Source: Candidatus Omnitrophota bacterium
Lineage (GTDB): Bacteria; Omnitrophota; Gorgyraeia; Gorgyraeales; Gorgyraeaceae
Length of the DNA stretch: 38,652 nt
Reading direction: 5' to 3'
NCBI GenBank assembly: GCA_018814825.1
Contig: JAHIYJ010000037.1
Location: 1-38,652, forward strand
A program made the translations under genes and the position numbers. Positions 31,815 to 38,652 of the stretch are shown piece by piece; positions within the stretch are counted from its first letter, which is position 1; every line of letters begins with the position of its first letter. The notes beneath the pieces were generated by a model. That model saw only the letters and a program-made list of their open reading frames with translations. It did no database searches and was not told the DNA's origin.

Positions 31815-32663
31815 ATGAGCTTGTATTTTATATTTACTGTTGACGGCGATTGGAGTGAGTATTTTTCTACCAAATTGTCAAAGCAAGAAAGAAAACCTGA
31901 CAGGAAAGGTTTGCTTGGTTTGATTAAGCGCGAGATCGCAATTGCCCGTTCTATTGGTGGCAAAATTCTGCATTTTGTACACACATCGCCCGTCGCCCGG
32001 CAATATTATCTACAGCCAGAATTTATCCGCCTTTGGAAGAAGATAGAGGCATCTGGGGGGAGCATAGGGGTCCACTGTCACGAGGAAGGTCTTTTTAGCT
32101 GCGGCAGGCTTAACGATTCTGGCATACTGGAGCAGTCGGTCCGCTCATTAACTGAGCCGTTACGCAAAGAAGAACTGACCATCATTTCTTATCGCGGCGG
32201 TTATCTTACTTTTTGTAAAAATGTCATACCAATCTTAGAGAGAAATGGGCTTTTCATTGATTTTTCTTGCGCCCCGGGTCGTTACCTTCATTACAAAGGA
32301 AGACTGATCGCGGATTGGCGAGGGGCGCCGAAGAATTATTATCGCATGTGTTATCAAGATCACCGCGCAGAGGGTAAAAGCAATGTTATTGAAATACCCC
32401 TTGGAAAAATAAAGCAACGCGCTTTATATATCGATATTACATCTCTATCGGATATCTGGAAGGTAGCGCGACGTTTGGCTAAAAAAGATAAATCATCAAA
32501 AGGCAACATAATTGTATCCCTATTGACGCACACGTATGAGTTTTCTTCTGCATGGAAACGGGTTAGAATAAAAGCGACCCTCCTTATCTGCAGATTGTAC
32601 GGTAGTTTTATTAATGATAAAGAAGCGTTAGGGATTATCACAAGGGGGATAAGAAAAACATGA
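31815..32663 (+). CDS. Polysaccharide deacetylase-like (NodB-fold) protein
   Basis: The 282-residue protein has a divergent set of NodB-homology motifs: TVDGDWSEY (metal-binding aspartate, motif 1), SIGVHCHEEG (HxH, motif 2), ISYRGGYLTF (motif 3), FSCAPGRY, and a late LLTHTYEF histidine. Family members hydrolyse N- or O-acetyl groups from carbohydrates, but this divergent group has no known substrate to me. No signal peptide is seen, so it is probably cytoplasmic. AGAGGAAA precedes the ATG. The stop overlaps the next start as ATGA, so the two are coupled. It is the first gene inside the tRNA-Ser island. Confidence 0.75.
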   Translation: MSLYFIFTVDGDWSEYFSTKLSKQERKPDRKGLLGLIKREIAIARSIGGKILHFVHTSPVARQYYLQPEFIRLWKKIEASGGSIGVHCHEEGLFSCGRLNDSGILEQSVRSLTEPLRKEELTIISYRGGYLTFCKNVIPILERNGLFIDFSCAPGRYLHYKGRLIADWRGAPKNYYRMCYQDHRAEGKSNVIEIPLGKIKQRALYIDITSLSDIWKVARRLAKKDKSSKGNIIVSLLTHTYEFSSAWKRVRIKATLLICRLYGSFINDKEALGIITRGIRKT

Positions 32664-33607
32664 AAATTGGAATTGCAGCAGAAAACAGACCGCAAGAAAA
32701 GAGAGTTGTTATCCAACCACCTGAAATTAACAAAATTGCAGCCCGTCATGAGGTAACGGTTGAGAGCGGAGCGGGACTTGGTTTGAATATTCCAGACAGG
32801 GTTTTTACTAAAGCAGGTTGCGAAATTGGCTCGCGCGAAGAAGTGTATGCAAACCACCTGGTAGTCCGCATCAAAGAACCCAGTTTCGAAGAAATCAAAA
32901 TGATGCATTCGGGCAGTATTATTGTGTCGATGATGCACCTGCGCTGCCGTCCGAAAATGGAAGAAGCCCTGCGGGAACAGGATTTGATTGTAATTCCGCT
33001 TGAAAATCTGAAGGATCCATTTGGCAGGAGAATGGTTGAGGCAGTCGAGGAGTCCGGCCGTATCGGCATGGAATATGGTTTTAAGCTATGGGGAAAAGAT
33101 TCCGCAACTGCCGCGGTTAAAATCATGGGATATGGTGACATTGCTGTGGGTGCCATTCGGTGCGCAGCCCGTAAATTTGCCAGGGTTCAAATCCTAAATA
33201 AGAGAGATTTTTTAGAAATGGATAAACATATTCCGGGGACAGATATCCTTATAGATGCAATCAATCGTCCTTACCGAAGAGAGGTTGAGAAAGAGCCTTT
33301 TCTTGTAACACGTGAAATGTTAAAGCTCTTTAAGCCTGGATCGGTTATCGTGGATCTGGTTTCAAATCCCAAAAATCATGCTCCCGTGGAAACAATGCAC
33401 CCAACAACGCTGGATAATTTGCACTACATGGTCGATGGTGTCTATCATGCCTCTTGTTGGGGTTGGCCTGGCCTGGAACCACAGAAAATTGCCAAGCGCT
33501 ACAGTCTTCAGCTTAAACCGATCCTGGAAGATTTAGCAGATAATGGCATTGATCACTGCAATGATTTGACCAAGGCTGCTATTTTAGATTTTAATAGTGG
33601 AAAGTAA
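32660..33607 (+). CDS. Alanine dehydrogenase/opine dehydrogenase-like NAD(P) enzyme
   Basis: This 315-residue protein belongs to the AlaDh/PNT superfamily. The N-terminal domain reads KIGIAAENRPQEKRVVIQPPEI, VESGAGLGLNIPDRVF and VRIKEPSFEEI, whose lysine aligns with the substrate lysine of alanine dehydrogenase. MMHLRCRP supplies the expected histidine, and IMGYGDIAVGAIRCAARK is the dinucleotide-binding turn. It is shorter than alanine dehydrogenase (about 370) and closer in size to N5-(carboxyethyl)ornithine synthase, so reductive condensation of a keto acid with an amino acid is possible. It overlaps the deacetylase-like gene by 4 bases and ends 3 bases before a truncated MiaB-like ORF. Confidence 0.75.
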   Translation: MKIGIAAENRPQEKRVVIQPPEINKIAARHEVTVESGAGLGLNIPDRVFTKAGCEIGSREEVYANHLVVRIKEPSFEEIKMMHSGSIIVSMMHLRCRPKMEEALREQDLIVIPLENLKDPFGRRMVEAVEESGRIGMEYGFKLWGKDSATAAVKIMGYGDIAVGAIRCAARKFARVQILNKRDFLEMDKHIPGTDILIDAINRPYRREVEKEPFLVTREMLKLFKPGSVIVDLVSNPKNHAPVETMHPTTLDNLHYMVDGVYHASCWGWPGLEPQKIAKRYSLQLKPILEDLADNGIDHCNDLTKAAILDFNSGK

Positions 33608-33610
33608 ATT

Positions 33611-33826
33611 ATGCAAAAATGTCTCTACATCCATACATTCGGCTGCCAAATGAATATGCGTGATTCGGAAGTAATTTGTGGGCTTGGGTATCAAAAAGAC
33701 TATTCTATTTCAGAAGTTAAATATTTTAAAGGAGTCCGTTTTAAGATTTCAGAAATAGAGGTCTGGTTAAAAAAGAGAAAAAGGAAGGGGAGAAGCGCTT
33801 ATAGATTGGACATGGAAGATTTTTGA
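33611..33826 (+). pseudogene. Chimeric remnant: MiaB-like N-terminus joined to excisionase-like C-terminus
   Basis: The 71-codon ORF begins CLYIHTFGCQMNMRDSEVICG, the unmistakable start of a MiaB/MTTase methylthiotransferase (first cluster cysteine in FGCQMN). After about 24 residues it switches to a sequence ending YFKGVRFKISEIEVWLKKRKRKG, which looks like the C-terminal half of an excisionase/HTH_17 DNA-binding protein. Neither parent is complete, so it is best seen as a deletion or recombination joint near 33680. The MiaB part was probably the third gene of the upstream operon. Confidence 0.75.
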
Positions 33827-33828
33827 TA

Positions 33829-33890
33829 TGCGACCAAATTGCGACCATTTAATGTCAAAACAACGGCAAACATCAGCAAAGAACAGCAAA
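33829..33890. repeat. Helically phased short direct repeats (arm-type-like sites)
   Basis: TGCGACCA occurs at 33829-33836 and 33840-33847, spaced 11 bases. GCAAA then occurs at 33866, 33876 and 33886, spaced exactly 10 bases. The spacing matches one helical turn and resembles the arm sites bound by tyrosine integrases beside attachment sites. They lie right after the excisionase-like fragment and 86 bases before a tRNA-Ser 3' repeat. Confidence 0.55.
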
Positions 33891-33975
33891 CAACCGGAAT
33901 CCATAATTCCTTACCATTCAAAGAGTTAAGCTGTAATTCATTGAAAATAGGAGAGTTACAAAAACCCCCTTGCAA

Positions 33976-33998
33976 GAATCCCTCCCTCTCTGCCAGTA
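33976..33998 (+). other. Putative att site, tRNA-Ser 3' end copy 2
   Basis: GAATCCCTCCCTCTCTGCCA plus GTA matches the tRNA-Ser(UGA) 3' end over 23 bases with one C-to-T change. It lacks the rest of a tRNA, so it is an isolated repeat and the likely distal junction of the first inserted element. Confidence 0.75.
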
Positions 33999-34044
33999 TA
34001 TTTTATGGTGGAAATTGTAACAAACAAGAAGTAAGGTATTTATG

Positions 34045-34080
34045 ACGCAACTTATTGAGGAATCAGTAGGTTGCGTTTTG
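34045..34080 (+). terminator. Possible intrinsic terminator or structured RNA with GGAA tetraloop
   Basis: ACGCAAC (34045-34051) pairs with GTTGCGT (34070-34076). Inside, after a 2x2 internal loop, ATTGA pairs with TCAGT (one G-U) around the loop GGAA, a GNRA tetraloop. TTTTG follows. The surrounding 33999-34230 is AT-rich and I see no real gene in it; the two track ORFs there look spurious. Confidence 0.45.
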
Positions 34081-34230
34081 TGTTTATATGCTTTCGACTG
34101 TTTGAATTTGCTTTTAATAGTGTCCAAAACCTGCATATTTCTGCAAAAACTGTATGATTTCTGTATACAAAATGAGTTGTGTTATCATAGCTTATTCATT
34201 ATAATAATATTTGGAAGGGCGAAGTTAATT

Positions 34231-34250
34231 TCCCTCCTTCTCCGCCAGTA
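34231..34250 (+). other. Putative att site, tRNA-Ser 3' end copy 3
   Basis: TCCCTCCTTCTCCGCCAGTA matches the tRNA-Ser(UGA) 3' end over 20 bases with one mismatch. Together with copies 1 and 2 it suggests two integration events in tandem at the same tRNA. The segment 34251-34409 that follows holds a near-palindrome (TCGGGAGGCGCCTTCCGA) and a 25-codon ORF I do not trust, and nothing else I recognise. Confidence 0.65.
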
Positions 34251-34409
34251 GATATGGGGTGTGCGAGATAAGTAGAGTCGGGAGGCGCCTTCCGATGAAA
34301 AAATCAGCTATTGTAGGATTGAGAAAAGAAAAGCTTGTAAAAATTGTGAAGCCAGTGTCACGAAAGGCATAACAGATTTCATAGCATATTCTGTAGAGGT
34401 ATTTTAAAA

Positions 34410-35993
34410 ATGACAGAGAAAAAAAATATAACATTGATATCTTTAAACGATTATCTGGCCCTTGGTTCCAGGAATATCAGCTCATTTCTGAAAGAAAGTG
34501 GCTACAAGGTAGATATAATATTTTTCAGAAATATGATAAGCAATGAAAAACTGTCTTCCGCTGAAATCGAAGAGGATCTATTAATTGATTTGGTAAGGCG
34601 ATTAGACGCGTCTATCGTTGGGATTAGCGTATGCTCGCCTTATTTTAAAACAGCGTCTCAGGTTACTCAACGCATTCAAGAAGAATTAAAAATTCCTGTT
34701 ATTTGGGGAGGGGTCCATCCTACAATTATGCCGGAACAAAGTATAAAAGTTGCCGATATGATCTGCGTTGGAGAAGGTGAACAGTTCATGTTGGAATTAA
34801 TGCAGAATTTGTCTGAGAGAAAAAGTATCGATAAAATCAAGGGATTATGGATTAGAAAAAATGGAGAAATAATAAAGGGTGAAGACTCTGCCCCTATTCA
34901 GAATCTGGATACCCTGTCTTACCCGGATTATTCAAACGAAGGAAAATATTTTATCGAGGCAAATAATATTTACGAAGGGGATCCTGCCTTATTTGAGGAT
35001 AAGGGGTTGGTAGGTTCCTGGAGAAAAGGCCTTATAACACTAAAAAACGAATACTATATGCTTGCTTCAAGAGGCTGCCCTTTTAGATGCGCTTACTGTT
35101 GCAATAGTTTTTTGCATAAGAAGTATTTGAATCAGGACAAGGTGGTAAGATGGAGAAGCGTAGGAAATGTTATAGGGGAAATCATTTCCATAACCAAACG
35201 TTTTCCTAAGATCAAAAAGATCCAGTTTTACGACGCACTTTTTCCATGGGATAGAGACTGGGTTTCAGAGTTTTGCAGAGAATATAAAAGGCATGTAAAC
35301 AGACCTTTTTATGTCTCAACTCACCCGCATGTGTTAAAGAAAGAAAATCTCGCCATGTTAAAGGAAGCAGGGGTTGAGATAGTTGGATTTGGAATCGAAA
35401 GTGGCTGTGAAAAGGTTCGTAGGGAGATTTACGATAGAGATGTCTCTGATTTAGCTATAATAAACGCAGCTAAAGTCATTCATGATCAGAAAATAGAGCC
35501 GCATTATTATATTATATTGGATAATCCTTTTGAGGATTGGCAGGATAGAAAGGCAGGCTTAGACTTGCTTTTGAAGCTGCCAAGGCCCTTTATTTTGATA
35601 ATACATTCCCTATATCTCTTCCCCAAGGTTGAAGTGACCAGGAGGGTTTTGTCTCTATGGTTTGGTAAACTTTCAGATAAAGAGATAGAAGACTGGCTTT
35701 TTAAACAGTCTCAGTTCGGCATGGATTTTACAACCAATCCTATTAATGACTTATTTTGGAAAAGTCTGTATTCATTGACCGCGAAAAGTTTTGTTCCGAA
35801 GTTTTTGATACGCTCAATAAGTAATAGCAGATTTTTTCAAAAGCACCCTAAGATCGTAGTTATGCTAGCAAAGTTATGCGATTATATAAAGTTTGCATGG
35901 ACCGGGGCAACGAGGTTGCTTAAGAGAAATATTAGCCTGAAGAATATAAAAAATAATTTAAGTCTCAGTCAATTTGCAGATACATACCATTAA
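34410..35993 (+). CDS. B12-binding-domain radical SAM protein
   Basis: The 527-residue protein has an N-terminal cobalamin-binding-type domain (about residues 5-140; IPVIWGGVHPTIMPEQ, MICVGEGEQFMLEL). A radical SAM core follows with the cluster motif CPFRCAYCC (Cys 223, 227, 230), then IKKIQFYDALFPWDRDW and VEIVGFGIESGCEKVRREIYDR. The DxHxxG motif that supplies the lower cobalt ligand is not visible, as in several members of the class. Such enzymes methylate or rearrange unactivated carbons, and the substrate cannot be read from sequence. It pairs with a similar gene at 37305. The A+T-rich composition suggests an accessory origin. Confidence 0.85.
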   Translation: MTEKKNITLISLNDYLALGSRNISSFLKESGYKVDIIFFRNMISNEKLSSAEIEEDLLIDLVRRLDASIVGISVCSPYFKTASQVTQRIQEELKIPVIWGGVHPTIMPEQSIKVADMICVGEGEQFMLELMQNLSERKSIDKIKGLWIRKNGEIIKGEDSAPIQNLDTLSYPDYSNEGKYFIEANNIYEGDPALFEDKGLVGSWRKGLITLKNEYYMLASRGCPFRCAYCCNSFLHKKYLNQDKVVRWRSVGNVIGEIISITKRFPKIKKIQFYDALFPWDRDWVSEFCREYKRHVNRPFYVSTHPHVLKKENLAMLKEAGVEIVGFGIESGCEKVRREIYDRDVSDLAIINAAKVIHDQKIEPHYYIILDNPFEDWQDRKAGLDLLLKLPRPFILIIHSLYLFPKVEVTRRVLSLWFGKLSDKEIEDWLFKQSQFGMDFTTNPINDLFWKSLYSLTAKSFVPKFLIRSISNSRFFQKHPKIVVMLAKLCDYIKFAWTGATRLLKRNISLKNIKNNLSLSQFADTYH

Positions 35994-36003
35994 ATGAATA
36001 GGA

Positions 36004-37290
36004 ATGATTAATCCTAAAACAGTAGTCAATTTTTATAATCTTTTAAAAAACCAGCGGCTAGATATTTCTCAGCTACGGGAGCTACAAAATCAAAAGTTAA
36101 GGAAAATAATTAAACATGCCTATGATAATGTTATTTATTATCATAAACTTTTTGATTCAGCAGGTATTTTGCCTGAAGATATTCGATCTGTAAATGATTT
36201 ACATAAGATCCCGATTACAACCAAATCTTGTCTGCGGGATTTGGATATCAGGGAAATAATCTCAAAAAATGCCCGGCCAGATGATTGTATCAAGATGATA
36301 ACCAGCGGAGAAAGCGGGATACCATTCGAGTTTTATCTAGGGCCAGAAGAATATGATTATTGGAAACTTCTCCTTCTTCGTTTTCATATGGCAAATGGAA
36401 TGAGATTAACAGATAAATGCACTGTGCTTGCATATCCTTTACGTTTTCCAAAAAATAAACGATGGTTTCAACGTCTTGGAGTCTTAAGGCATATCTATAT
36501 TTCAGCCTTAGATCCAGCCAAGAAGTACACTGACAAAATCATAAAATCTAATCCAGATGTCATACTTGGATATGCTAGCGCTTTAAAGCTTTTTGCTAAA
36601 GAAGCGGAAAAGAGGAAAGATATTAATATTAGACCGAAGTCAATTTTAAGTTCAGGAGAGATGCTGGACAGCGAAACAAGGTTCATCGTAAAAAAAACTT
36701 TTGGAATCCAGATAGCTGACCTGTATAGCGTGATAGAGACGGGTCCTATTGCATGGGAATGCCCTTTTCATGAAGGATATCATATCAATATTGATAGTGT
36801 GGTGCTTGAGTGCGTAAAGAATGGGAAAATAGCCTCTTATGGAGAGAAGGGGAGACTTATTTGCACAAACCTATTCAATTTTACTATGCCAATGATTAGA
36901 TATAGCGTTAATGATGTAGCTGTATTGACCAAAAAGACGTGTTCTTGCGGAAGAGGATTTCCTTTATTAGAAAAGATTGAGGGAAGATCACTTGATTTTA
37001 TAACTCTGCCAGATGATAGAGTTATTTCTCCCGCAGTAATACTTATCATGCTCCGTAGACTTATTGGACAAGCTCAGCACAAGGTAATTCAAAAAGAAAA
37101 AGATAAAATCTTAATCCAACTCGTACCTGGTAAGAATTTTCGGGAAGAGAGTATCGCTTCTTTGAAAAGAGAAATGCAAAAAGAGCTTAACGCCGCTATA
37201 AACATTGACGTAGAGATTGTTGAAGAAATAAAAAAAAGTAGATCCGGAAAAATGAGATCCGTAATCTCTGAAGTAGCCAATAATTTATAA
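36004..37290 (+). CDS. PaaK/CapK-like adenylate-forming enzyme
   Basis: The 428-residue protein resembles phenylacetate-CoA ligase and CapK proteins. It has a P-loop TSGESGIP (residues 100-107, normally TSGTTGxP), ADLYSVIETGPIAWEC, the MIRYSVNDVAVL (RY..gD) segment with a following CSCGRGFPLLEKIEGRSLDFI, and a C-terminal lid ending KKSRSGKMRSVISE with the typical catalytic lysine region. Members activate carboxylic acids as adenylates; CapK-type members occur in surface-polysaccharide clusters. It starts 10 bases after the upstream radical SAM gene and 14 bases before the next, so all three form one operon. Confidence 0.82.
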   Translation: MINPKTVVNFYNLLKNQRLDISQLRELQNQKLRKIIKHAYDNVIYYHKLFDSAGILPEDIRSVNDLHKIPITTKSCLRDLDIREIISKNARPDDCIKMITSGESGIPFEFYLGPEEYDYWKLLLLRFHMANGMRLTDKCTVLAYPLRFPKNKRWFQRLGVLRHIYISALDPAKKYTDKIIKSNPDVILGYASALKLFAKEAEKRKDINIRPKSILSSGEMLDSETRFIVKKTFGIQIADLYSVIETGPIAWECPFHEGYHINIDSVVLECVKNGKIASYGEKGRLICTNLFNFTMPMIRYSVNDVAVLTKKTCSCGRGFPLLEKIEGRSLDFITLPDDRVISPAVILIMLRRLIGQAQHKVIQKEKDKILIQLVPGKNFREESIASLKREMQKELNAAINIDVEIVEEIKKSRSGKMRSVISEVANNL

Positions 37291-37304
37291 TAAGGAAAAC
37301 TATT

Positions 37305-38652
37305 ATGAAGATATTATTGATTGACCCAAATTTGAGCGGCATGATAAGCCAAAACGTTGGTTTGGCTTATGTGATTTCATCTGTTGAGCAGAGGCACCGG
37401 GTCAAGTTGCTGGATTTAACCTTTCAATCGAAGAGATATAATGAGTATATTTTAGCACAGATTGAAAGAGAAAAACCGGATTTAGTGGGTCTTTCAGTTA
37501 CCAGTTTTTCTTTGAGGGTCAGCATGGAGATCAGTGAATTGATTAAAAGGCGGTGTTCTGAAATTAGAATTATCTGGGGAGGCGGATACCCAACATTATT
37601 CCCGGAAGAAAGCATAAGTAGTCCCTCGATAGACGCCATATGCATAGGAGAAGGGGAGATCTCAGCCCTGGAATATCTAAATAGGTTGGAAGATGGCAGT
37701 GAGCCAAATGTAGAAGGGATTTGGTATAAGGATAAAAAAGGTCTCGTCCATAAGAATCGCCTGAGGCCCTTTGAAGAAAATATTGACAATATGCCTTTCC
37801 CTAACTGGGACCATTGGAAGATGGATAAGCACTTGGAAAAGAATCTTTACTTTGTCCCAGGCGCTGTCAAATTTTTAGCTTCTCGGGGATGTCCTTATAG
37901 CTGTTCTTTTTGTTCTAATGATGCGATTAGAAAATCTATACCAGGGCGATACTATAGACAAAGAACACCACAGAATATTATCGAAGAGATAAAAATAAAT
38001 GAATCTAGGTATTGGGAAAAAGGCTTTAGGGTTATCCATTTTGCAGATGAAATTTTCGGACTGAATTATGAATTCCTGAAGGATTTTTGTAGGTTATTTA
38101 AAAAAGAAGGACTGGATAAAAAATTCTCATGGTGTTGTGCAACGCGCGCCGATGTTATAACAGAAGACTGGGCCAGGACAGCGGCGGATTCTGGATGCGT
38201 CTGGATATGGCTTGGCATAGAATCAGGAGATGATTATGTACGTAATGGAGTCTATAAAAAAAATATTACCGGAGACCAAATAATAGGAGCAGTCTCCTGT
38301 CTTAGAAACAATGGCATTGCTTATAATTTTTCCATAATGGTCGGCTGTCCGGAAGATACGAGGGAAACAATAGAAAAGAGCATAAGATTGGCAAAGGCAT
38401 TGAAACCCGCCACATTTGATGTTTCTTTTTATCAGCCATTGCCTAAAACAGAGTTAGGCGCTGAGATTTTACGAACAATGAAAGTCAGAGACATTGTGTT
38501 TGACAGGCATGTGGATTACCCTAGAATACGTACAAAGAGTTTAAGCATATCCGATTTAAACAAAATTATGTGGAAAATTCGATTGATAAAATTATATATG
38601 TTTTTATTTGTCGGACTAAAGAGTAAGAAAATAGTTTTTATATTAGATATAA
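37305..38652 (+). CDS. B12-binding-domain radical SAM protein (3' end outside window)
   Basis: This frame is missing from the ORF track because it runs off the window: ATG 37305, behind AAGGA, stays open for 449 codons. The N-terminal domain (KILLIDPNLSG, PDLVGLSVTSFSL, IIWGGGYPTLFPEES, AICIGEGE) is of the cobalamin-binding type. The radical SAM cluster is in SRGCPYSCSFCSN (Cys 196, 200, 203). It continues with IHFADEIFGLNYEFL, CVWIWLGIESGDDYVRNG and MVGCPEDTRETIEKSI. It resembles the 34410 gene in layout but is clearly diverged. Product unknown; cotranscription with the PaaK-like gene suggests a common pathway. Confidence 0.87.
   Translation, partial: MKILLIDPNLSGMISQNVGLAYVISSVEQRHRVKLLDLTFQSKRYNEYILAQIEREKPDLVGLSVTSFSLRVSMEISELIKRRCSEIRIIWGGGYPTLFPEESISSPSIDAICIGEGEISALEYLNRLEDGSEPNVEGIWYKDKKGLVHKNRLRPFEENIDNMPFPNWDHWKMDKHLEKNLYFVPGAVKFLASRGCPYSCSFCSNDAIRKSIPGRYYRQRTPQNIIEEIKINESRYWEKGFRVIHFADEIFGLNYEFLKDFCRLFKKEGLDKKFSWCCATRADVITEDWARTAADSGCVWIWLGIESGDDYVRNGVYKKNITGDQIIGAVSCLRNNGIAYNFSIMVGCPEDTRETIEKSIRLAKALKPATFDVSFYQPLPKTELGAEILRTMKVRDIVFDRHVDYPRIRTKSLSISDLNKIMWKIRLIKLYMFLFVGLKSKKIVFILDI

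Noticed and set aside
33839-34045. 68-codon ORF after the chimeric pseudogene
   Set aside because: It spans the phased repeats and the att copy, has no ribosome-binding site and no recognisable protein pattern; it is a chance frame.
34042-34251. 69-codon ORF MTQLIEESVGCVLC...
   Set aside because: Its first codons are the hairpin at 34045 and it ends in the third att copy; composition is that of AT-rich noncoding DNA.
34295-34372. 25-codon ORF MKKSAIVGLRKEKL...
   Set aside because: GGAGG occurs upstream and the peptide is basic, but it is too short and lies in island-edge DNA; no support beyond an open frame.

Overview
The window reads as bacterial chromosome from a diderm, probably uncultivated anaerobe. 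Outer-membrane lipid A genes (lpxI, lpxB, an msbA-type exporter) sit among ordinary bacterial housekeeping genes (rpsB-tsf-pyrH-frr, serS, guaA, carB, mnmG) at moderate GC. Gene content resembles Candidatus Omnitrophota or a related lineage, but this is recall of family patterns, not a search result.

Region 1 (1-13.4 kb) is dominated by nitrogen assimilation: the 3' end of lpxI, a GAF-ANTAR regulator, queF, type I glutamine synthetase, a DUF3108 protein, gdhA, a stand-alone GltB-type FMN domain protein, carB, a DUF1846 protein and a PurF homologue whose glutaminase site is degenerate. gdhA and the gltB-like gene each have a strong promoter followed by intrinsic-terminator hairpins inside the leader. 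This suggests control by premature termination. The ANTAR protein, from a family of RNA-binding antiterminators, is an obvious candidate regulator, although no canonical ANTAR double hexaloop is visible.

Region 2 (13.4-25.9 kb) is housekeeping. It holds a BaiN/HI0933-type flavoprotein, an array of hairpins, mnmG overlapping a QueG-like gene, guaA, and a convergent lpxB-Gfo/Idh pair divergent from an msbA-like ABC exporter. The divergent genes have interleaved promoters whose -10 boxes lie 7 nt from each ATG, implying leaderless mRNAs. The rpsB-tsf-pyrH-frr translation operon follows, with a structured leader.

Region 3 (25.9-31.5 kb) is tRNA-centred: tRNA-Lys(UUU), archease and RtcB (RNA repair), serS, an M50-like membrane protein, a LAGLIDADG homing endonuclease wedged between a promoter with a tRNA-Ser-like 5' scrap and the intact tRNA-Ser(GGA), a small membrane protein, and tRNA-Ser(UGA).

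Region 4 (31.5-34.25 kb) looks like a decayed genomic island in the 3' end of tRNA-Ser(UGA). Two further imperfect copies of the tRNA 3' end lie at 33976 and 34231, with helically phased short repeats and a chimeric ORF (MiaB N-terminus joined to an excisionase-like C-terminus). The cargo is a polysaccharide-deacetylase-like gene and an alanine-dehydrogenase/opine-type dehydrogenase gene. No integrase remains.

Region 5 (34.3 kb to the end) is accessory: two B12-binding-type radical SAM proteins flanking a PaaK/CapK-like adenylate-forming enzyme, with the last gene running off the window.
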